From assembly GCA_910585645.1 (NCBI GenBank), contig CAJUFP010000119.1:1-13640 (forward strand): a DNA stretch of 13,640 nucleotides, in the 5' to 3' direction. The position numbers and the translations under genes are program-made. The DNA comes from an uncultured Hungatella sp. GTDB lineage: Bacteria; Bacillota; Clostridia; Lachnospirales; Lachnospiraceae. Below, one piece after another: positions 5,638 to 13,539 of this stretch. Each line of letters opens with the position of its first letter. Position 1 is the stretch's first letter. The notes beneath the pieces were generated by a model that was not told the DNA's origin, did no database searches, and saw nothing but the letters and a program-made list of their open reading frames with translations.

Positions 5638-6570
5638 TCATTCATCAAACAGTCCCGCCGACAGATACCGATCCCCGGTATCCGGCAGCAGCGCCACGAT
5701 CACCTTCCCCACATTCTCCTCCCTCTTAGCCAGCTCCAAAGCCGCCCAGGCTGCGGCTCCCGACGAGATGCCCACAAGCACGCCCTCGCTTCTGGCCATC
5801 AGCCTTACGGTGGCAAAGGCGTCCTCATCCGACACGGTTATCACTTCATCGTAGATCTTGGTGTTCAGCACGTCAGGCACAAACCCGGCTCCGATTCCCT
5901 GGAGCCCGTGACTTCCTCCTCTGCCTCCGGAAAGCACCGGAGATCCCTTTGGCTCCACAGCCGCCACCTTCACCGAAGGCTTTTTCCCTTTCAGATACTC
6001 CCCTGTGCCTGTGACGGTCCCTCCGGTTCCCACGCCAGCCACAAAGATATCCACGGCTCCGTCCGTATCCTCATAGATCTCCGGCCCTGTGGTCAGACGG
6101 TGGGCCGCCGGGTTGGCAGGATTCACAAACTGTCCCGCCACAAAGCTGTGAGGGATGCCCGCGGCCAGCTCCTCTGCCTTCTCAATAGCCCCTTTCATTC
6201 CCTTAGCCCCCTCTGTCAGGACCAGCTCAGCCCCGTAGGCCTTCATCAGCTGACGCCGCTCCATGGACATGGTGTCCGGCATGACGATGATGAGCCGGTA
6301 TCCTCTGGCAGCCGCAACAGCCCCAAGGCCGATCCCCGTATTGCCTGACGTAGGCTCAATAATGACAGAGCCAGGACCAAGTTTTCCCTCTTTCTCCGCC
6401 TGGTCGATCATGGCCCTGGCCACCCGGTCCTTCACAGAGCCCGCCGGATTTAAGTATTCCAGCTTTGCCAGCACCCTGGCTTTCAGGCCCAGCTTCTCCT
6501 CCAAACGCGTCAGCTCCAGCAGAGGAGTCCTCCCGATCAATTGTTCCACAGATGTATAGATAGCAGACAT
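5638..6570 (-). CDS. cysK: Cysteine synthase A (O-acetylserine sulfhydrylase)
   Basis: This PLP enzyme makes cysteine from O-acetylserine and sulfide in the cytoplasm. The 310-residue length is typical. The PLP lysine is K47 in NPAGSVKDR; the substrate loop is TSGNTG (74-79); the PLP phosphate cup is GTGGT (181-185); a serine in GISSG (267-271) contacts the pyridine nitrogen. The C-terminal DTGDRYLS (297-304) is characteristic of CysK rather than cystathionine beta-synthase. The ATG start has AGGGG seven bases upstream. No clear promoter is visible in 6571-6623, and no cysE (serine acetyltransferase) lies alongside. The AT-rich orphan ORF follows in the same direction. Confidence 0.96.
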   Translation of the reverse strand: MSAIYTSVEQLIGRTPLLELTRLEEKLGLKARVLAKLEYLNPAGSVKDRVARAMIDQAEKEGKLGPGSVIIEPTSGNTGIGLGAVAAARGYRLIIVMPDTMSMERRQLMKAYGAELVLTEGAKGMKGAIEKAEELAAGIPHSFVAGQFVNPANPAAHRLTTGPEIYEDTDGAVDIFVAGVGTGGTVTGTGEYLKGKKPSVKVAAVEPKGSPVLSGGRGGSHGLQGIGAGFVPDVLNTKIYDEVITVSDEDAFATVRLMARSEGVLVGISSGAAAWAALELAKREENVGKVIVALLPDTGDRYLSAGLFDE

Positions 6571-6623
6571 GTCTTTCCCCTCTCTCTTTTCACTTCACAT
6601 AAACCGTCAGCTGTATACACAGC

Positions 6624-6662
6624 GTGTCCGGCCATCCCCCATAAAAAAGGATGGCCGGACAC
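6624..6662 (-). terminator. 14-bp hairpin after tpiA
   Basis: GTGTCCGGCCATCC and GGATGGCCGGACAC form a perfect 14-bp stem with an 11-base loop. It lies between tpiA and cysK. On the minus strand the T6 run is inside the loop, and no U-tract follows the stem, so this is a strong structure but an atypical terminator. Confidence 0.6.
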
Positions 6663-6688
6663 CGGAATCATCAACGCTTTGGTTTCAA

Positions 6689-7441
6689 TTATTTATTGTA
6701 GTTTACAATCTTCCCAAAATCAGGCTTCAAAGAAGCGCCGCCTACCAGTCCGCCGTCGATATCTGCCTGGGCAAACAGCTCCGGAGCGCTTGCCCCTGAC
6801 ACGGAGCCGCCGTACTGGATACGGATCGCCGCCGCAGTAGCCTCATCATAGATCTCGCCGACGCACACGCGAATCGCCGCGCAAACCTCCTGGGCCTGCT
6901 CTGTAGTGGCAACCTTGCCGGTTCCGATGGCCCAGATGGGCTCATAGGCGATAACAACCGTCTTGGCCTGGTCCGCTGTCACGTTCTGGAACGCGATCTT
7001 GATCTGCTGGCGAACCCAGTCAATGGTGATGCCCTGCTCTCTCTGCGTCAGGGTCTCGCCGCAGCAGAGAATGGGGGTGATGCCGTGCTCAAGAGCCTTT
7101 AAGACTTTCTTGTTGACGATCTCATCCGTCTCCTTAAAATACTCTCTTCTCTCAGAATGGCCGATGATCACATACTCCACGCCTGCGTCCTTCAGCATGT
7201 TGGGAGAGATCTCCCCTGTGTAAGCGCCCTTCTCCTCATAGTACATATTCTCAGCGCCCACATGGATGTTGGTTCCCTTTGCCGCCTCGGCAACAGGGAT
7301 AATGTCAATGGCAGGCACACAGAACACCACGTCCACTTCCTCATTGCCCACCAATGGCTTTAACTCATTCACCAGTGCAACCGCCTCGGTTGGAGTCATG
7401 TTCATCTTCCAGTTTCCGGCGATAATTTTCTTTCTTGCCAT
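6689..7441 (-). CDS. tpiA: Triosephosphate isomerase
   Basis: Interconverts dihydroxyacetone phosphate and glyceraldehyde 3-phosphate. I choose the ATG at 7441 (MARKKIIAGNWKMN) because GGAGG lies five bases before it; the ATG four codons upstream (7453) overlaps that ribosome site region and adds only MEDN. The resulting 250 residues match the family. Active-site residues are present: N10 and K12, H95 in IIGHSERR, and E167 in AYEPIWAIGTGK, whose C-terminal part is the phosphate-gripping loop 6. GGSVSG (211-216) and GGLVGGASL (230-238) complete the phosphate site. It follows pgk by 72 bp, with no terminator, so pgk-tpiA is a likely operon. Confidence 0.98.
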   Translation of the reverse strand: MARKKIIAGNWKMNMTPTEAVALVNELKPLVGNEEVDVVFCVPAIDIIPVAEAAKGTNIHVGAENMYYEEKGAYTGEISPNMLKDAGVEYVIIGHSERREYFKETDEIVNKKVLKALEHGITPILCCGETLTQREQGITIDWVRQQIKIAFQNVTADQAKTVVIAYEPIWAIGTGKVATTEQAQEVCAAIRVCVGEIYDEATAAAIRIQYGGSVSGASAPELFAQADIDGGLVGGASLKPDFGKIVNYNK

Positions 7442-7457
7442 GTTATCCTCCATCTGC

Positions 7458-7482
7458 AGGGCCCGGCTTGCATCCAGGCCCT
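7458..7482 (-). repeat. Small intercistronic hairpin between pgk and tpiA
   Basis: AGGGCC (7482-7477 on the minus strand) can pair with GGCCCT (7463-7458) around a 13-base loop, ending a few bases before the tpiA ribosome binding site. It may influence mRNA processing or tpiA translation; there is no U-tract. Confidence 0.35.
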
Positions 7483-7513
7483 TCTATTTCTCGTCTTATT
7501 CTGATACCTGTAT

Positions 7514-8728
7514 TTATTTGTTGTCAGCCGCCGCTACGCCCGGCAGTTCCTTGCCCTCCAAAAACTCCAGAGAAGCGCCGCCGCCGGTGGAGATGTGGGT
7601 CATCTTGTCAGCAAAGCCCAGTCTCTTGACCGCGTTTACAGAATCGCCGCCGCCGATCACTGTGGTAGCGTCAGACAGCTCCGCAACCGCGCGGCAGACT
7701 TCCAGAGTACCCTCCGCGAAGTTGGAGAACTCGAACACGCCCATGGGGCCGTTCCAAACAACAGTCTTTGCGCCCTTTAATGCTTCCTTGTATGCCTCGA
7801 TGGTCTTCGGTCCGATATCGAATCCTGACCATCCCGCGTCGATCACGTCAACAACCTTGCGCTCTGTATCGTTGTTAAACTCCTTGCCCTCAACATGGTC
7901 AACAGGAAGAAGCAGTTTCACGCCCTTGTCAGCAGCTTTCTTCACCATCTCCAGAGCGTAATCAAGCTTATCCTCCTCGCACAGGGAATTGCCGATCTCC
8001 TGGCCCTGAGCCTTTGCAAATGTATAAACCATGCCGCCGCCGATGATCAGGGTGTCAACCTTGTCAAGAAGATTATTGATCACGTTGATCTTGTCAGAAA
8101 CCTTTGCGCCGCCTAAGATGGCAACAAAAGGACGAACCGGATTCTCCACAGCCTGACCTAAGAACTTGATCTCCTTCTCCATCAGATAGCCGACCACGTT
8201 CTCCTTTGTGTACTTTGTCACGCCTACGTTGGAGCAGTGAGCCCTGTGGGCAGTACCGAAAGCGTCGTTTACAAACACGCCGCAGTCGCACAGCTCAGCC
8301 AGCTCTTTAGCGTAAGCGTCCGCCTTCTCATCCTTGCCGTACTTGGTCTCTTCCCCTCTGTAGCGGGTATTCTGAAGCAGAAGAACCTCGCCGTCCTTAA
8401 GCTCGGCGGCCACCTTCTTGGTCTCCTCGCCTGTAACCTTGGGGTCATCGACAAATTTCACTTCCACACCAAGTCTCTCTTTCAGCGCGGGGGCAACCGG
8501 CGCTAAGGACATCTCCGGAACCGGCTCTCCCTTTGGCTTGCCAAGGTGGGAGCAAAGGATCACTCTGGCGCCCTGGTCCAGAAGCTTCTTGATGGTGGGA
8601 ATGGCTCCGTCAATACGGTTGTAATTCTGGATCACGCCGTCCTTTAACGGTACGTTAAAATCGCAGCGGACTAATACTTTCTTGCCCTGGAGATTGGTCA
8701 GATCATCTACGGTCTTTTTATTTAACAT
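7514..8728 (-). CDS. pgk: Phosphoglycerate kinase
   Basis: Transfers phosphate from 1,3-bisphosphoglycerate to ADP in glycolysis. The start at 8728 (MLNKKTVDDL) is preferred: AAAGGGG sits ten bases before it, while upstream in-frame ATGs (8737, 8788 and 8794) are too close to that site or lack one. This gives 404 residues, normal for Pgk. RCDFNVP (21-27) and HLGKPKG (61-67) form the N-terminal substrate site. GGAKVSDKI (206-214), the adenine region near 228-236, GGGDS (359-363) and TGGGASLEFLEGK (381-393) mark the nucleotide domain. A terminator separates it from gapA upstream; only a weak promoter-like TATAGA is visible in the gap, so the source of transcription is uncertain. tpiA follows. 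Confidence 0.98.
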   Translation of the reverse strand: MLNKKTVDDLTNLQGKKVLVRCDFNVPLKDGVIQNYNRIDGAIPTIKKLLDQGARVILCSHLGKPKGEPVPEMSLAPVAPALKERLGVEVKFVDDPKVTGEETKKVAAELKDGEVLLLQNTRYRGEETKYGKDEKADAYAKELAELCDCGVFVNDAFGTAHRAHCSNVGVTKYTKENVVGYLMEKEIKFLGQAVENPVRPFVAILGGAKVSDKINVINNLLDKVDTLIIGGGMVYTFAKAQGQEIGNSLCEEDKLDYALEMVKKAADKGVKLLLPVDHVEGKEFNNDTERKVVDVIDAGWSGFDIGPKTIEAYKEALKGAKTVVWNGPMGVFEFSNFAEGTLEVCRAVAELSDATTVIGGGDSVNAVKRLGFADKMTHISTGGGASLEFLEGKELPGVAAADNK

Positions 8729-8791
8729 GGTAATCATGCCCCTTTCAACTTGTCTTTTCTTTTCTATATGGAAAAACGGATGAAACATAAA

Positions 8792-8821
8792 CAAGGGTCC
8801 GGTCCACGGACCGGACCCTTG
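8792..8821 (-). terminator. gapA intrinsic terminator
   Basis: A near-perfect 30-base palindrome: CAAGGGTCCGGTC, a 4-base loop, then its exact complement. On the minus strand it is followed by TTTATGTTT. It lies between the gapA stop and pgk, making gapA a separate transcription unit. Confidence 0.88.
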
Positions 8822-8890
8822 CCTGGATCACTGATACAACTTGTCTGTAACAGCCCCATAGCCGGGCCGTTACGCTTGTCCTGCAAAAGA

Positions 8891-9919
8891 TTACAGTTCA
8901 GCGAAGTATTTAATTGTTCTAACCATCTGGCTGGTATAGGAGTTCTCGTTGTCATACCATGAAACTACCTGTACCTCGTACAGATCGTCAGCGATCTGAG
9001 ATACCATAGTCTGAGTCGCGTCAAACAGAGAACCATACTTCATGCCGATAACATCGGAGGAAACGATGGGATCCTCGTTGTAGCCGTAGGAATCGGAAGA
9101 AGCTGCCTTCATAGCCGCGTTGATACCCTCTTTTGTAACGTCTGCGCCCTTAACCACTGCGGTTAAGATGGTGGTGGAGCCGGTGGGTACCGGAACACGC
9201 TGTGCGGAACCGATTAACTTGCCATCTAATTCCGGAATAACCAGGCCGATAGCCTTAGCTGCGCCGGTGGAGTTGGGAACGATGTTAGCAGCGCCTGCTC
9301 TTGCTCTTCTTAAATCGCCCTTTCTGTGCGGTCCGTCAAGGATCATCTGATCGCCTGTGTAAGCGTGGATGGTGCTCATGATACCGGACTGGATGGGAGC
9401 ATAGTCGTTCAAAGCCTTAGCCATAGGAGCTAAGCAGTTGGTAGTACAGGAAGCTGCGGAGATGATGGTATCATCCTTTGTCAGAATCCCTTCGTTTACG
9501 CTAAATACGATTGTCGGCAGATCTTTTCCTGCCGGTGCGGAGATAACAACCTTCTTTGCGCCTGCGTCGATATGTGCCTGAGATTTCTCTTTGGAGCAGT
9601 AGAAGCCTGTACACTCCAGAACAACGTCTACACCAATCTGGCCCCATGGAAGATCGGCAGCATTCTTCTCTGCGTAAATCTTGATAGTATTGCCATCTAC
9701 GGTGATGGAATCCTCGCCTGCCTCTACAATGTGCCGACCTTCGCCGATACGTCCGGCGTATCCGCCCTGTGCGGTGTCATACTTTAACAAGTGAGCCAAC
9801 ATCTTGGGATCTGTCAAGTCGTTGATCGCAACGATCTCATAACCCTCTGCCCCGAACATCTGTCTGAATGCCAGACGCCCAATACGTCCAAAACCATTGA
9901 TTGCTACTTTTACTGCCAT
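8891..9919 (-). CDS. gapA: Glyceraldehyde-3-phosphate dehydrogenase (NAD-dependent, type I)
   Basis: Oxidises and phosphorylates glyceraldehyde 3-phosphate to 1,3-bisphosphoglycerate. The ATG at 9919 (MAVKVAINGFGRIGR) is ten bases after AGGAGG; the ATG at 9928 is only one base from it and unlikely. The product is 342 residues, typical. The Rossmann motif is NGFGRIG (8-14), with D34 in INDLTDP expected to favour NAD over NADP. The catalytic thiol is C158 in SAASCTTNC, with H185 in STIHAYTGD. WYDNE (321-325) is the usual C-terminal signature. It has its own promoter and terminator, no neighbouring cggR-type regulator, and is next to pgk and tpiA but transcriptionally separate. Confidence 0.98.
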   Translation of the reverse strand: MAVKVAINGFGRIGRLAFRQMFGAEGYEIVAINDLTDPKMLAHLLKYDTAQGGYAGRIGEGRHIVEAGEDSITVDGNTIKIYAEKNAADLPWGQIGVDVVLECTGFYCSKEKSQAHIDAGAKKVVISAPAGKDLPTIVFSVNEGILTKDDTIISAASCTTNCLAPMAKALNDYAPIQSGIMSTIHAYTGDQMILDGPHRKGDLRRARAGAANIVPNSTGAAKAIGLVIPELDGKLIGSAQRVPVPTGSTTILTAVVKGADVTKEGINAAMKAASSDSYGYNEDPIVSSDVIGMKYGSLFDATQTMVSQIADDLYEVQVVSWYDNENSYTSQMVRTIKYFAEL

Positions 9920-9985
9920 AACTCTCATTCCTCCTAAAGAATAAATTGAATAGCGATTGTTAAAATCAAATCAACCCCATGTACC

Positions 9986-10014
9986 ATTTTACATAATTTT
10001 CCCAGAAATAGCAA
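9986..10014 (-). promoter_or_regulatory. gapA promoter
   Basis: On the minus strand TTGCTA (10014-10009), a 17-bp spacer and TAAAAT (9991-9986). The predicted start near 9979 gives a leader of about 60 bases. It sits only 27 bases past the end of the upstream cotransporter gene, with no clear terminator between them. Confidence 0.75.
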
Positions 10015-10041
10015 GTAGTTTTTAGAAATAAATCATGGAAG

Positions 10042-11709
10042 TCAGAGCTCATTTTTAATATACCCTGCCAGATTGTAAGCATGATCGGAAATTCTCTCCA
10101 AATTGCTGATAATGTCTAAAAATACCACGCCGGATGAGGGGGCGCACTCCCCGCTGGAGAGACGCTCGATGTGCTTCTCACGCAGATCCTCTTCCATGGT
10201 GTCCACCTGGTCCTCATACTGGCTGACCTTGCGGACCTCGTCCATACTCCCGGTCCTTCTGGCCTCTATGGCGTGGCCGAAAGATTTGAACACGCTGGCG
10301 CTGATCTCTCGCAGATCCTGGATACCGGTCTCGGAAAATCCGAGGTTGTGGTCCACCAGGTACTGAGCAGATTCCGCCAGATTCTCCGCGTGGTCCCCCA
10401 CCCGCTCGATGTCGCTGACGCTGTAGAACAGATCGTTGACCACCACCTTCTGATGCTCGGTCAGGGAGAGATTGTCGATCTTTATCAAATACTCGGTCAG
10501 CATCTTCTCCATGGCGTCAATGGTCTTCTCAACCTTGTATACCTCCTCGATCTCCTCCAGGTTCCCGGTGATGATGGCCTCGATCCCCCGCTTAACATTG
10601 CCCATGGTGATCTGCCCCATATGGATCACTTCAAGAGCCGCCGTATCCACGGCAAATGCAGGAGATTCGAAGATACGCTCGTCCAGATGCTTTAATGTGA
10701 CAGTCGCCTCGTCCTCCTGCTCCTGGTCCTTTTGGGTCTCTTTCACCAAAACCCCTGACAGCTTCACCAGCTGGTTGGCAAAGGGGAACAAGAGCGCTGT
10801 GTTGGTCAGGTTAAATACTGTGTGGAACATGGATATCTCCATAGCCGTAATATGGTGGGACGCCATAGACGGATAGAGCATAAACAGCACGAATCCCAGG
10901 ATGCCAAACACCAGAGCTCCGATCACATTGAAGCTTAAATGCATCACTGCCGCCCTCTTAGCTGTCCTGGAGCCGCCCATACTGGACAGCATAGCTGTGA
11001 CGCAGGAACCGATGTTCTGTCCCAGAGTGATGTAAATTGCCGCATTGGTGGTCACAACCCCGTTTAGGGCCAGCGTCTGCAGGATACCCACAGAGGCGGA
11101 TGAACTCTGCAGCAGAGCTGTCACAAGGGCGCCGATGACCATCCCCAGAAACGGATTGCCCCCCAGCACCTCAAAGGCCTTTGAGAAAATACGCGCCTTG
11201 GTGTAGGGCGAGATGGAATCCGACATAAACTCCAGACCCATAAACAGAAGCCCCAGGCCCACCAGAATCTCCCCGGCTGTGTGGTATTTCTGTTTTTTGG
11301 AGAACAGGATCATAATCGCCCCGATGCCGATAAGAAGCGGGGCGTAAAACGCAGGCTTCATCACCTCCATGGCGCTGCCGATCTGGCTCAGAGACACGAT
11401 CCAGGCCGTAATGGTAGTACCGATATTGGCGCCCATGATAACCCCTACTGCCTGGGTGAGATTCAGGACTCCGGCGCTTACAAAACCAACCACCATGACT
11501 GTGGTGGCGCCGCTGCTCTGGATAATGGCTGTTATCAGCGCTCCCAGACAGACTGCCATGACGCGGTTGTTGGTCAGCATCCCCAAAAACTGACTCATCT
11601 TTCCGCCTGCGGATTTCTGCATGCCGTCCGCCATGATGCTCATGCCGTAAAGGAACATTCCCAGGCCGCCTAAAAACCAAAATAGATTTGATATATCACT
11701 GACTGACAT
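10042..11709 (-). CDS. Na+/phosphate cotransporter family protein with PhoU domain
   Basis: A NptA/YjbB-type inner-membrane carrier (Na/Pi cotransporter II family) thought to move phosphate with sodium. The 555-residue protein has two inverted transport repeats, each with the signature QSS motif: QSSGATT (64-70) and QSSSAS (201-206). About eight to nine hydrophobic segments lie within residues 8-320. The cytoplasmic C-terminal half carries two PhoU-like helical repeats with DIERVGDHAENLAE (433-446) and NLERISDHAYNLA (536-548), the metal-cluster motifs of PhoU. The ATG has AGGAGG five bases upstream. It has its own promoter and is divergent from the PHP phosphatase gene. Whether it imports or exports phosphate cannot be read from sequence. 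Confidence 0.93.
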   Translation of the reverse strand: MSVSDISNLFWFLGGLGMFLYGMSIMADGMQKSAGGKMSQFLGMLTNNRVMAVCLGALITAIIQSSGATTVMVVGFVSAGVLNLTQAVGVIMGANIGTTITAWIVSLSQIGSAMEVMKPAFYAPLLIGIGAIMILFSKKQKYHTAGEILVGLGLLFMGLEFMSDSISPYTKARIFSKAFEVLGGNPFLGMVIGALVTALLQSSSASVGILQTLALNGVVTTNAAIYITLGQNIGSCVTAMLSSMGGSRTAKRAAVMHLSFNVIGALVFGILGFVLFMLYPSMASHHITAMEISMFHTVFNLTNTALLFPFANQLVKLSGVLVKETQKDQEQEDEATVTLKHLDERIFESPAFAVDTAALEVIHMGQITMGNVKRGIEAIITGNLEEIEEVYKVEKTIDAMEKMLTEYLIKIDNLSLTEHQKVVVNDLFYSVSDIERVGDHAENLAESAQYLVDHNLGFSETGIQDLREISASVFKSFGHAIEARRTGSMDEVRKVSQYEDQVDTMEEDLREKHIERLSSGECAPSSGVVFLDIISNLERISDHAYNLAGYIKNEL

Positions 11710-11729
11710 ATTTCCCTCCTGTATGTAAG

Positions 11730-11757
11730 TTTTCCAGGACTTCCCCGGTCCGGAAAA
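11730..11757 (-). promoter_or_regulatory. Hairpin in the cotransporter 5' leader
   Basis: On the minus strand TTTTCCGGAC pairs with GTCC-T-GGAAAA (10 bp with one bulge) around a 7-base loop, within the leader and about 20 bases before the start codon. There is no U-tract; a role in translation or mRNA stability is possible. Confidence 0.4.
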
Positions 11758-11774
11758 TTCTGCATAGCAGATTT

Positions 11775-11804
11775 ATGATAACATAGACCGTCATATCTTG
11801 CCAA
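11775..11804 (-). promoter_or_regulatory. Cotransporter gene promoter
   Basis: On the minus strand TTGGCA (11804-11799), an 18-bp spacer and an extended -10 TGTTATCAT (hexamer TATCAT, 11780-11775). The predicted start is near 11768, giving a leader of about 60 bases. I see no pho-type direct repeats. Confidence 0.78.
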
Positions 11805-11820
11805 GCCATTTCTGGATTTC

Positions 11821-11850
11821 TGCTAAATTTTGCTAAATTTTGTTAATTTT
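11821..11850. repeat. Three 10-bp direct repeats with phased A/T tracts
   Basis: TGCTAAATTT occurs twice exactly and a third time as TGTTAATTTT, end to end. The AAATTT tracts recur every helical turn, which favours intrinsic DNA bending. The block lies between two divergent promoters, at about -53 to -82 of the cotransporter promoter and -60 to -88 of the PHP gene promoter, so it may act as a UP element or a regulator site for either. Confidence 0.6.
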
Positions 11851-11873
11851 TCTACAGAACCGCTTCTTATCTC

Positions 11874-11902
11874 TGGCAATTCTGCCGCTATTCCGTTATA
11901 CT
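11874..11902 (+). promoter_or_regulatory. Probable promoter of the PHP phosphatase gene
   Basis: TATACT (11897-11902) is a good -10. The best -35 at 17 bp is TGGCAA (11874-11879), only a partial match. The predicted start near 11909 gives a leader of about 40 bases with GAGGAGGG at its end. Confidence 0.5.
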
Positions 11903-11949
11903 ATTGACAGATAACGAAAAAAATATTTATTTATGAGGAGGGATCTTTT

Positions 11950-12747
11950 ATGCTCTGCGATTTTCATCTCCATACGGATTTTTCCGGGGACAGCCATACC
12001 CCTGCCGCCGTCCAGATTGAAAAGGCCGTTTCCCTTGGCATGTCCCGCGTCTGTATCACAGATCATCATGATATGGACGTTGTATCCCCCTGTGATTTTA
12101 CCCTGGATCTGCCCAGGTATATTCCCGCCATGGAAAACTTGCGCAGAAAATACGACGGCAGGATCCAGATGGAGATCGGCATTGAGCTGGGTCTTCAAAA
12201 CCACATCGCCTCAAAGCTTTCCGCGGTATCCCAGCAGTATCCGTTTGACTACATCATAGGGTCCTGCCATTTTATCGACGGTCTTGATCCCTATTACCCG
12301 GAATTCTTCCACGGCAGGACAGAGGCGGAGGGATACTTCCGCTTCTTTCAGGTTACATTAAGCCGCGTACAGGCACTGGACTGTTTTGACGCTCTCGGCC
12401 ACCTGGACTATGTAGTCCGCTATGGTCCCAACAAAAACCGCGACTACCGCTATCAAGATTACAGGGAGGTGATTGATTCCATCTTAAAGGCTCTGATCCA
12501 GAAAGGCAAGGCCCTGGAATGCAACACAGGGGGATTCCATTATGGCCTGGGCCACCCCAATCCCTGTGAGGAGATCCTTTGCAGATACCGGGAACTGGGT
12601 GGGGAACTTCTCACCATTGGCTCTGACGCCCACACGCCGGAGTATGTAGGATTTGATTTTAAGCGGACCAGAGAACTTTTAAAGGCCTGCGGTTTTTCCC
12701 ACTACACAGTATATCATCAGAGAAAGCCCCAATTTCTTCCTCTATAG
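11950..12747 (+). CDS. PHP-domain phosphatase, HisJ (histidinol-phosphatase) family
   Basis: PHP-fold metal-dependent phosphoesterase of the HisJ/HisK type; family members remove phosphate from histidinol phosphate in histidine synthesis, but related proteins use other substrates. The 265 residues carry the metal ligands in order: HLH (6-8), TDHHD (37-41), E79 in GIELG, H107 in GSCHFIDG, HLD (151-153), E190 in ECNTGG, and SDAH (225-228). The ATG has GAGGAGGG about eight bases upstream. No other his genes are present; the neighbours are a divergent transporter and a UppS-like gene. True histidinol-phosphatase activity is therefore likely but not assured. Confidence 0.88.
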   Translation: MLCDFHLHTDFSGDSHTPAAVQIEKAVSLGMSRVCITDHHDMDVVSPCDFTLDLPRYIPAMENLRRKYDGRIQMEIGIELGLQNHIASKLSAVSQQYPFDYIIGSCHFIDGLDPYYPEFFHGRTEAEGYFRFFQVTLSRVQALDCFDALGHLDYVVRYGPNKNRDYRYQDYREVIDSILKALIQKGKALECNTGGFHYGLGHPNPCEEILCRYRELGGELLTIGSDAHTPEYVGFDFKRTRELLKACGFSHYTVYHQRKPQFLPL

Positions 12748-12852
12748 CGTATAATCTGGTCATGACTGTCAATACTTTCTATAAATGAGCATGCATTATG
12801 TATGAAGATGCCCCGTGAACCATAACAATTATGAAAAGAAATGGAGACAGCC

Positions 12853-13479
12853 ATGACCAGAATCCCGAAACATATTGGAATCATCCCCGACGGCAACCGC
12901 AGGTGGGCCCAGGGAAAAGGCTTTGCCAAGGAGGACGGCTATGCGCACGGAATCTCCCCGGGCCTGGAACTCTATCATATCTGCAGGGATCTGGGAGTGG
13001 ATGAGATGACCTTCTATGGTTTTACTGTGGATAATACGAAACGGCCGTCCAGACAGCGTCTCGCCTTCTCCTCGGCCTGTGTCAAGGCAGTAGAGGCGCT
13101 CTCCCATGAGGACGCCTCCCTGCTTGTTTTAGGCAACACAAAATCCGCCATGTTTCCCATGGAGCTGCTTCCCTACACAGAGAGGCATACCTTTGGCACA
13201 GGCGCAGTAAAGATTAATTTTCTGGTTAATTACAGCTTTGAGTGGGATCTGGGATTCCAGAAAGGCGCCATCGGCCCTGTGATGAGATCTTCGGATGTGT
13301 CCCGTGTAGATTTGATCATACGCTGGGGCGGGAGAAGGAGGCTGTCAGGGTTTCTGCCTGTCCAGTCTGTATATTCGGACATATATGTGATTGACGACTA
13401 CTGGCCTGATTTTACGGCCCGCCATGTACATGAAGCTATTGCCTGGTACTCGAAACAGGATATCACCCTGGGCGGGTGA
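12853..13479 (+). CDS. Divergent cis-prenyltransferase (undecaprenyl diphosphate synthase family)
   Basis: The fold family condenses isopentenyl diphosphate into polyprenyl carriers such as undecaprenyl diphosphate. The start at 12853 is chosen because GGAG lies six bases before it and the product then begins MTRIPKHIGIIPDGNRRWA; the ATG at 12841 lacks a good site. The 208 residues are shorter than the usual 240-255. The catalytic aspartate D13 (IPDGN), YGFTVDNTKRPS (55-66) and WPDF (184-187) are kept. Several family motifs are altered: DGNGRWA is DGNRRWA, NYGGR is NYSFE (126-130), RTSGExRLSNF is RWGGRRRLSGF (157-167), and YAE is YSD (174-176). It is probably a paralog of the main UppS with a changed substrate or role, rather than the housekeeping enzyme. 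The 93-bp gap from the PHP gene has no terminator and no clear promoter. Confidence 0.82.
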   Translation: MTRIPKHIGIIPDGNRRWAQGKGFAKEDGYAHGISPGLELYHICRDLGVDEMTFYGFTVDNTKRPSRQRLAFSSACVKAVEALSHEDASLLVLGNTKSAMFPMELLPYTERHTFGTGAVKINFLVNYSFEWDLGFQKGAIGPVMRSSDVSRVDLIIRWGGRRRLSGFLPVQSVYSDIYVIDDYWPDFTARHVHEAIAWYSKQDITLGG

Positions 13480-13539
13480 GTGACGGTCTGAAAATTCTGT
13501 CTTCATCATGTCTTCATCTGTAGCAAAAACACAACGCAA

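Noticed and set aside
5282..5854. 190-residue plus-strand ORF across the palindromes, orphan ORF and cysK
   Set aside because: It is Ser-rich, typical of an antisense shadow, and crosses the hairpins and the end of cysK with no ribosome site.
7266..7961. 231-residue plus-strand ORF opposite tpiA and pgk
   Set aside because: It is antisense to two genes with complete catalytic motifs and shows no domain of its own.
10171..10695. 174-residue plus-strand ORF opposite the PhoU domain
   Set aside because: It is antisense to the PhoU helices; its Leu/Asp/His-rich pattern comes from reverse reading of helical codons.
11904..11909. Perfect TTGACA upstream of the PHP gene as a -35 box
   Set aside because: No acceptable -10 lies 16-18 bp downstream; only TTATTT-like sequence next to the ribosome site. 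TATACT just upstream is a better -10.
12750..12755. Perfect TATAAT just after the PHP gene as a promoter for the UppS-like gene
   Set aside because: No recognisable -35 lies 16-18 bp upstream, so I did not call a promoter.
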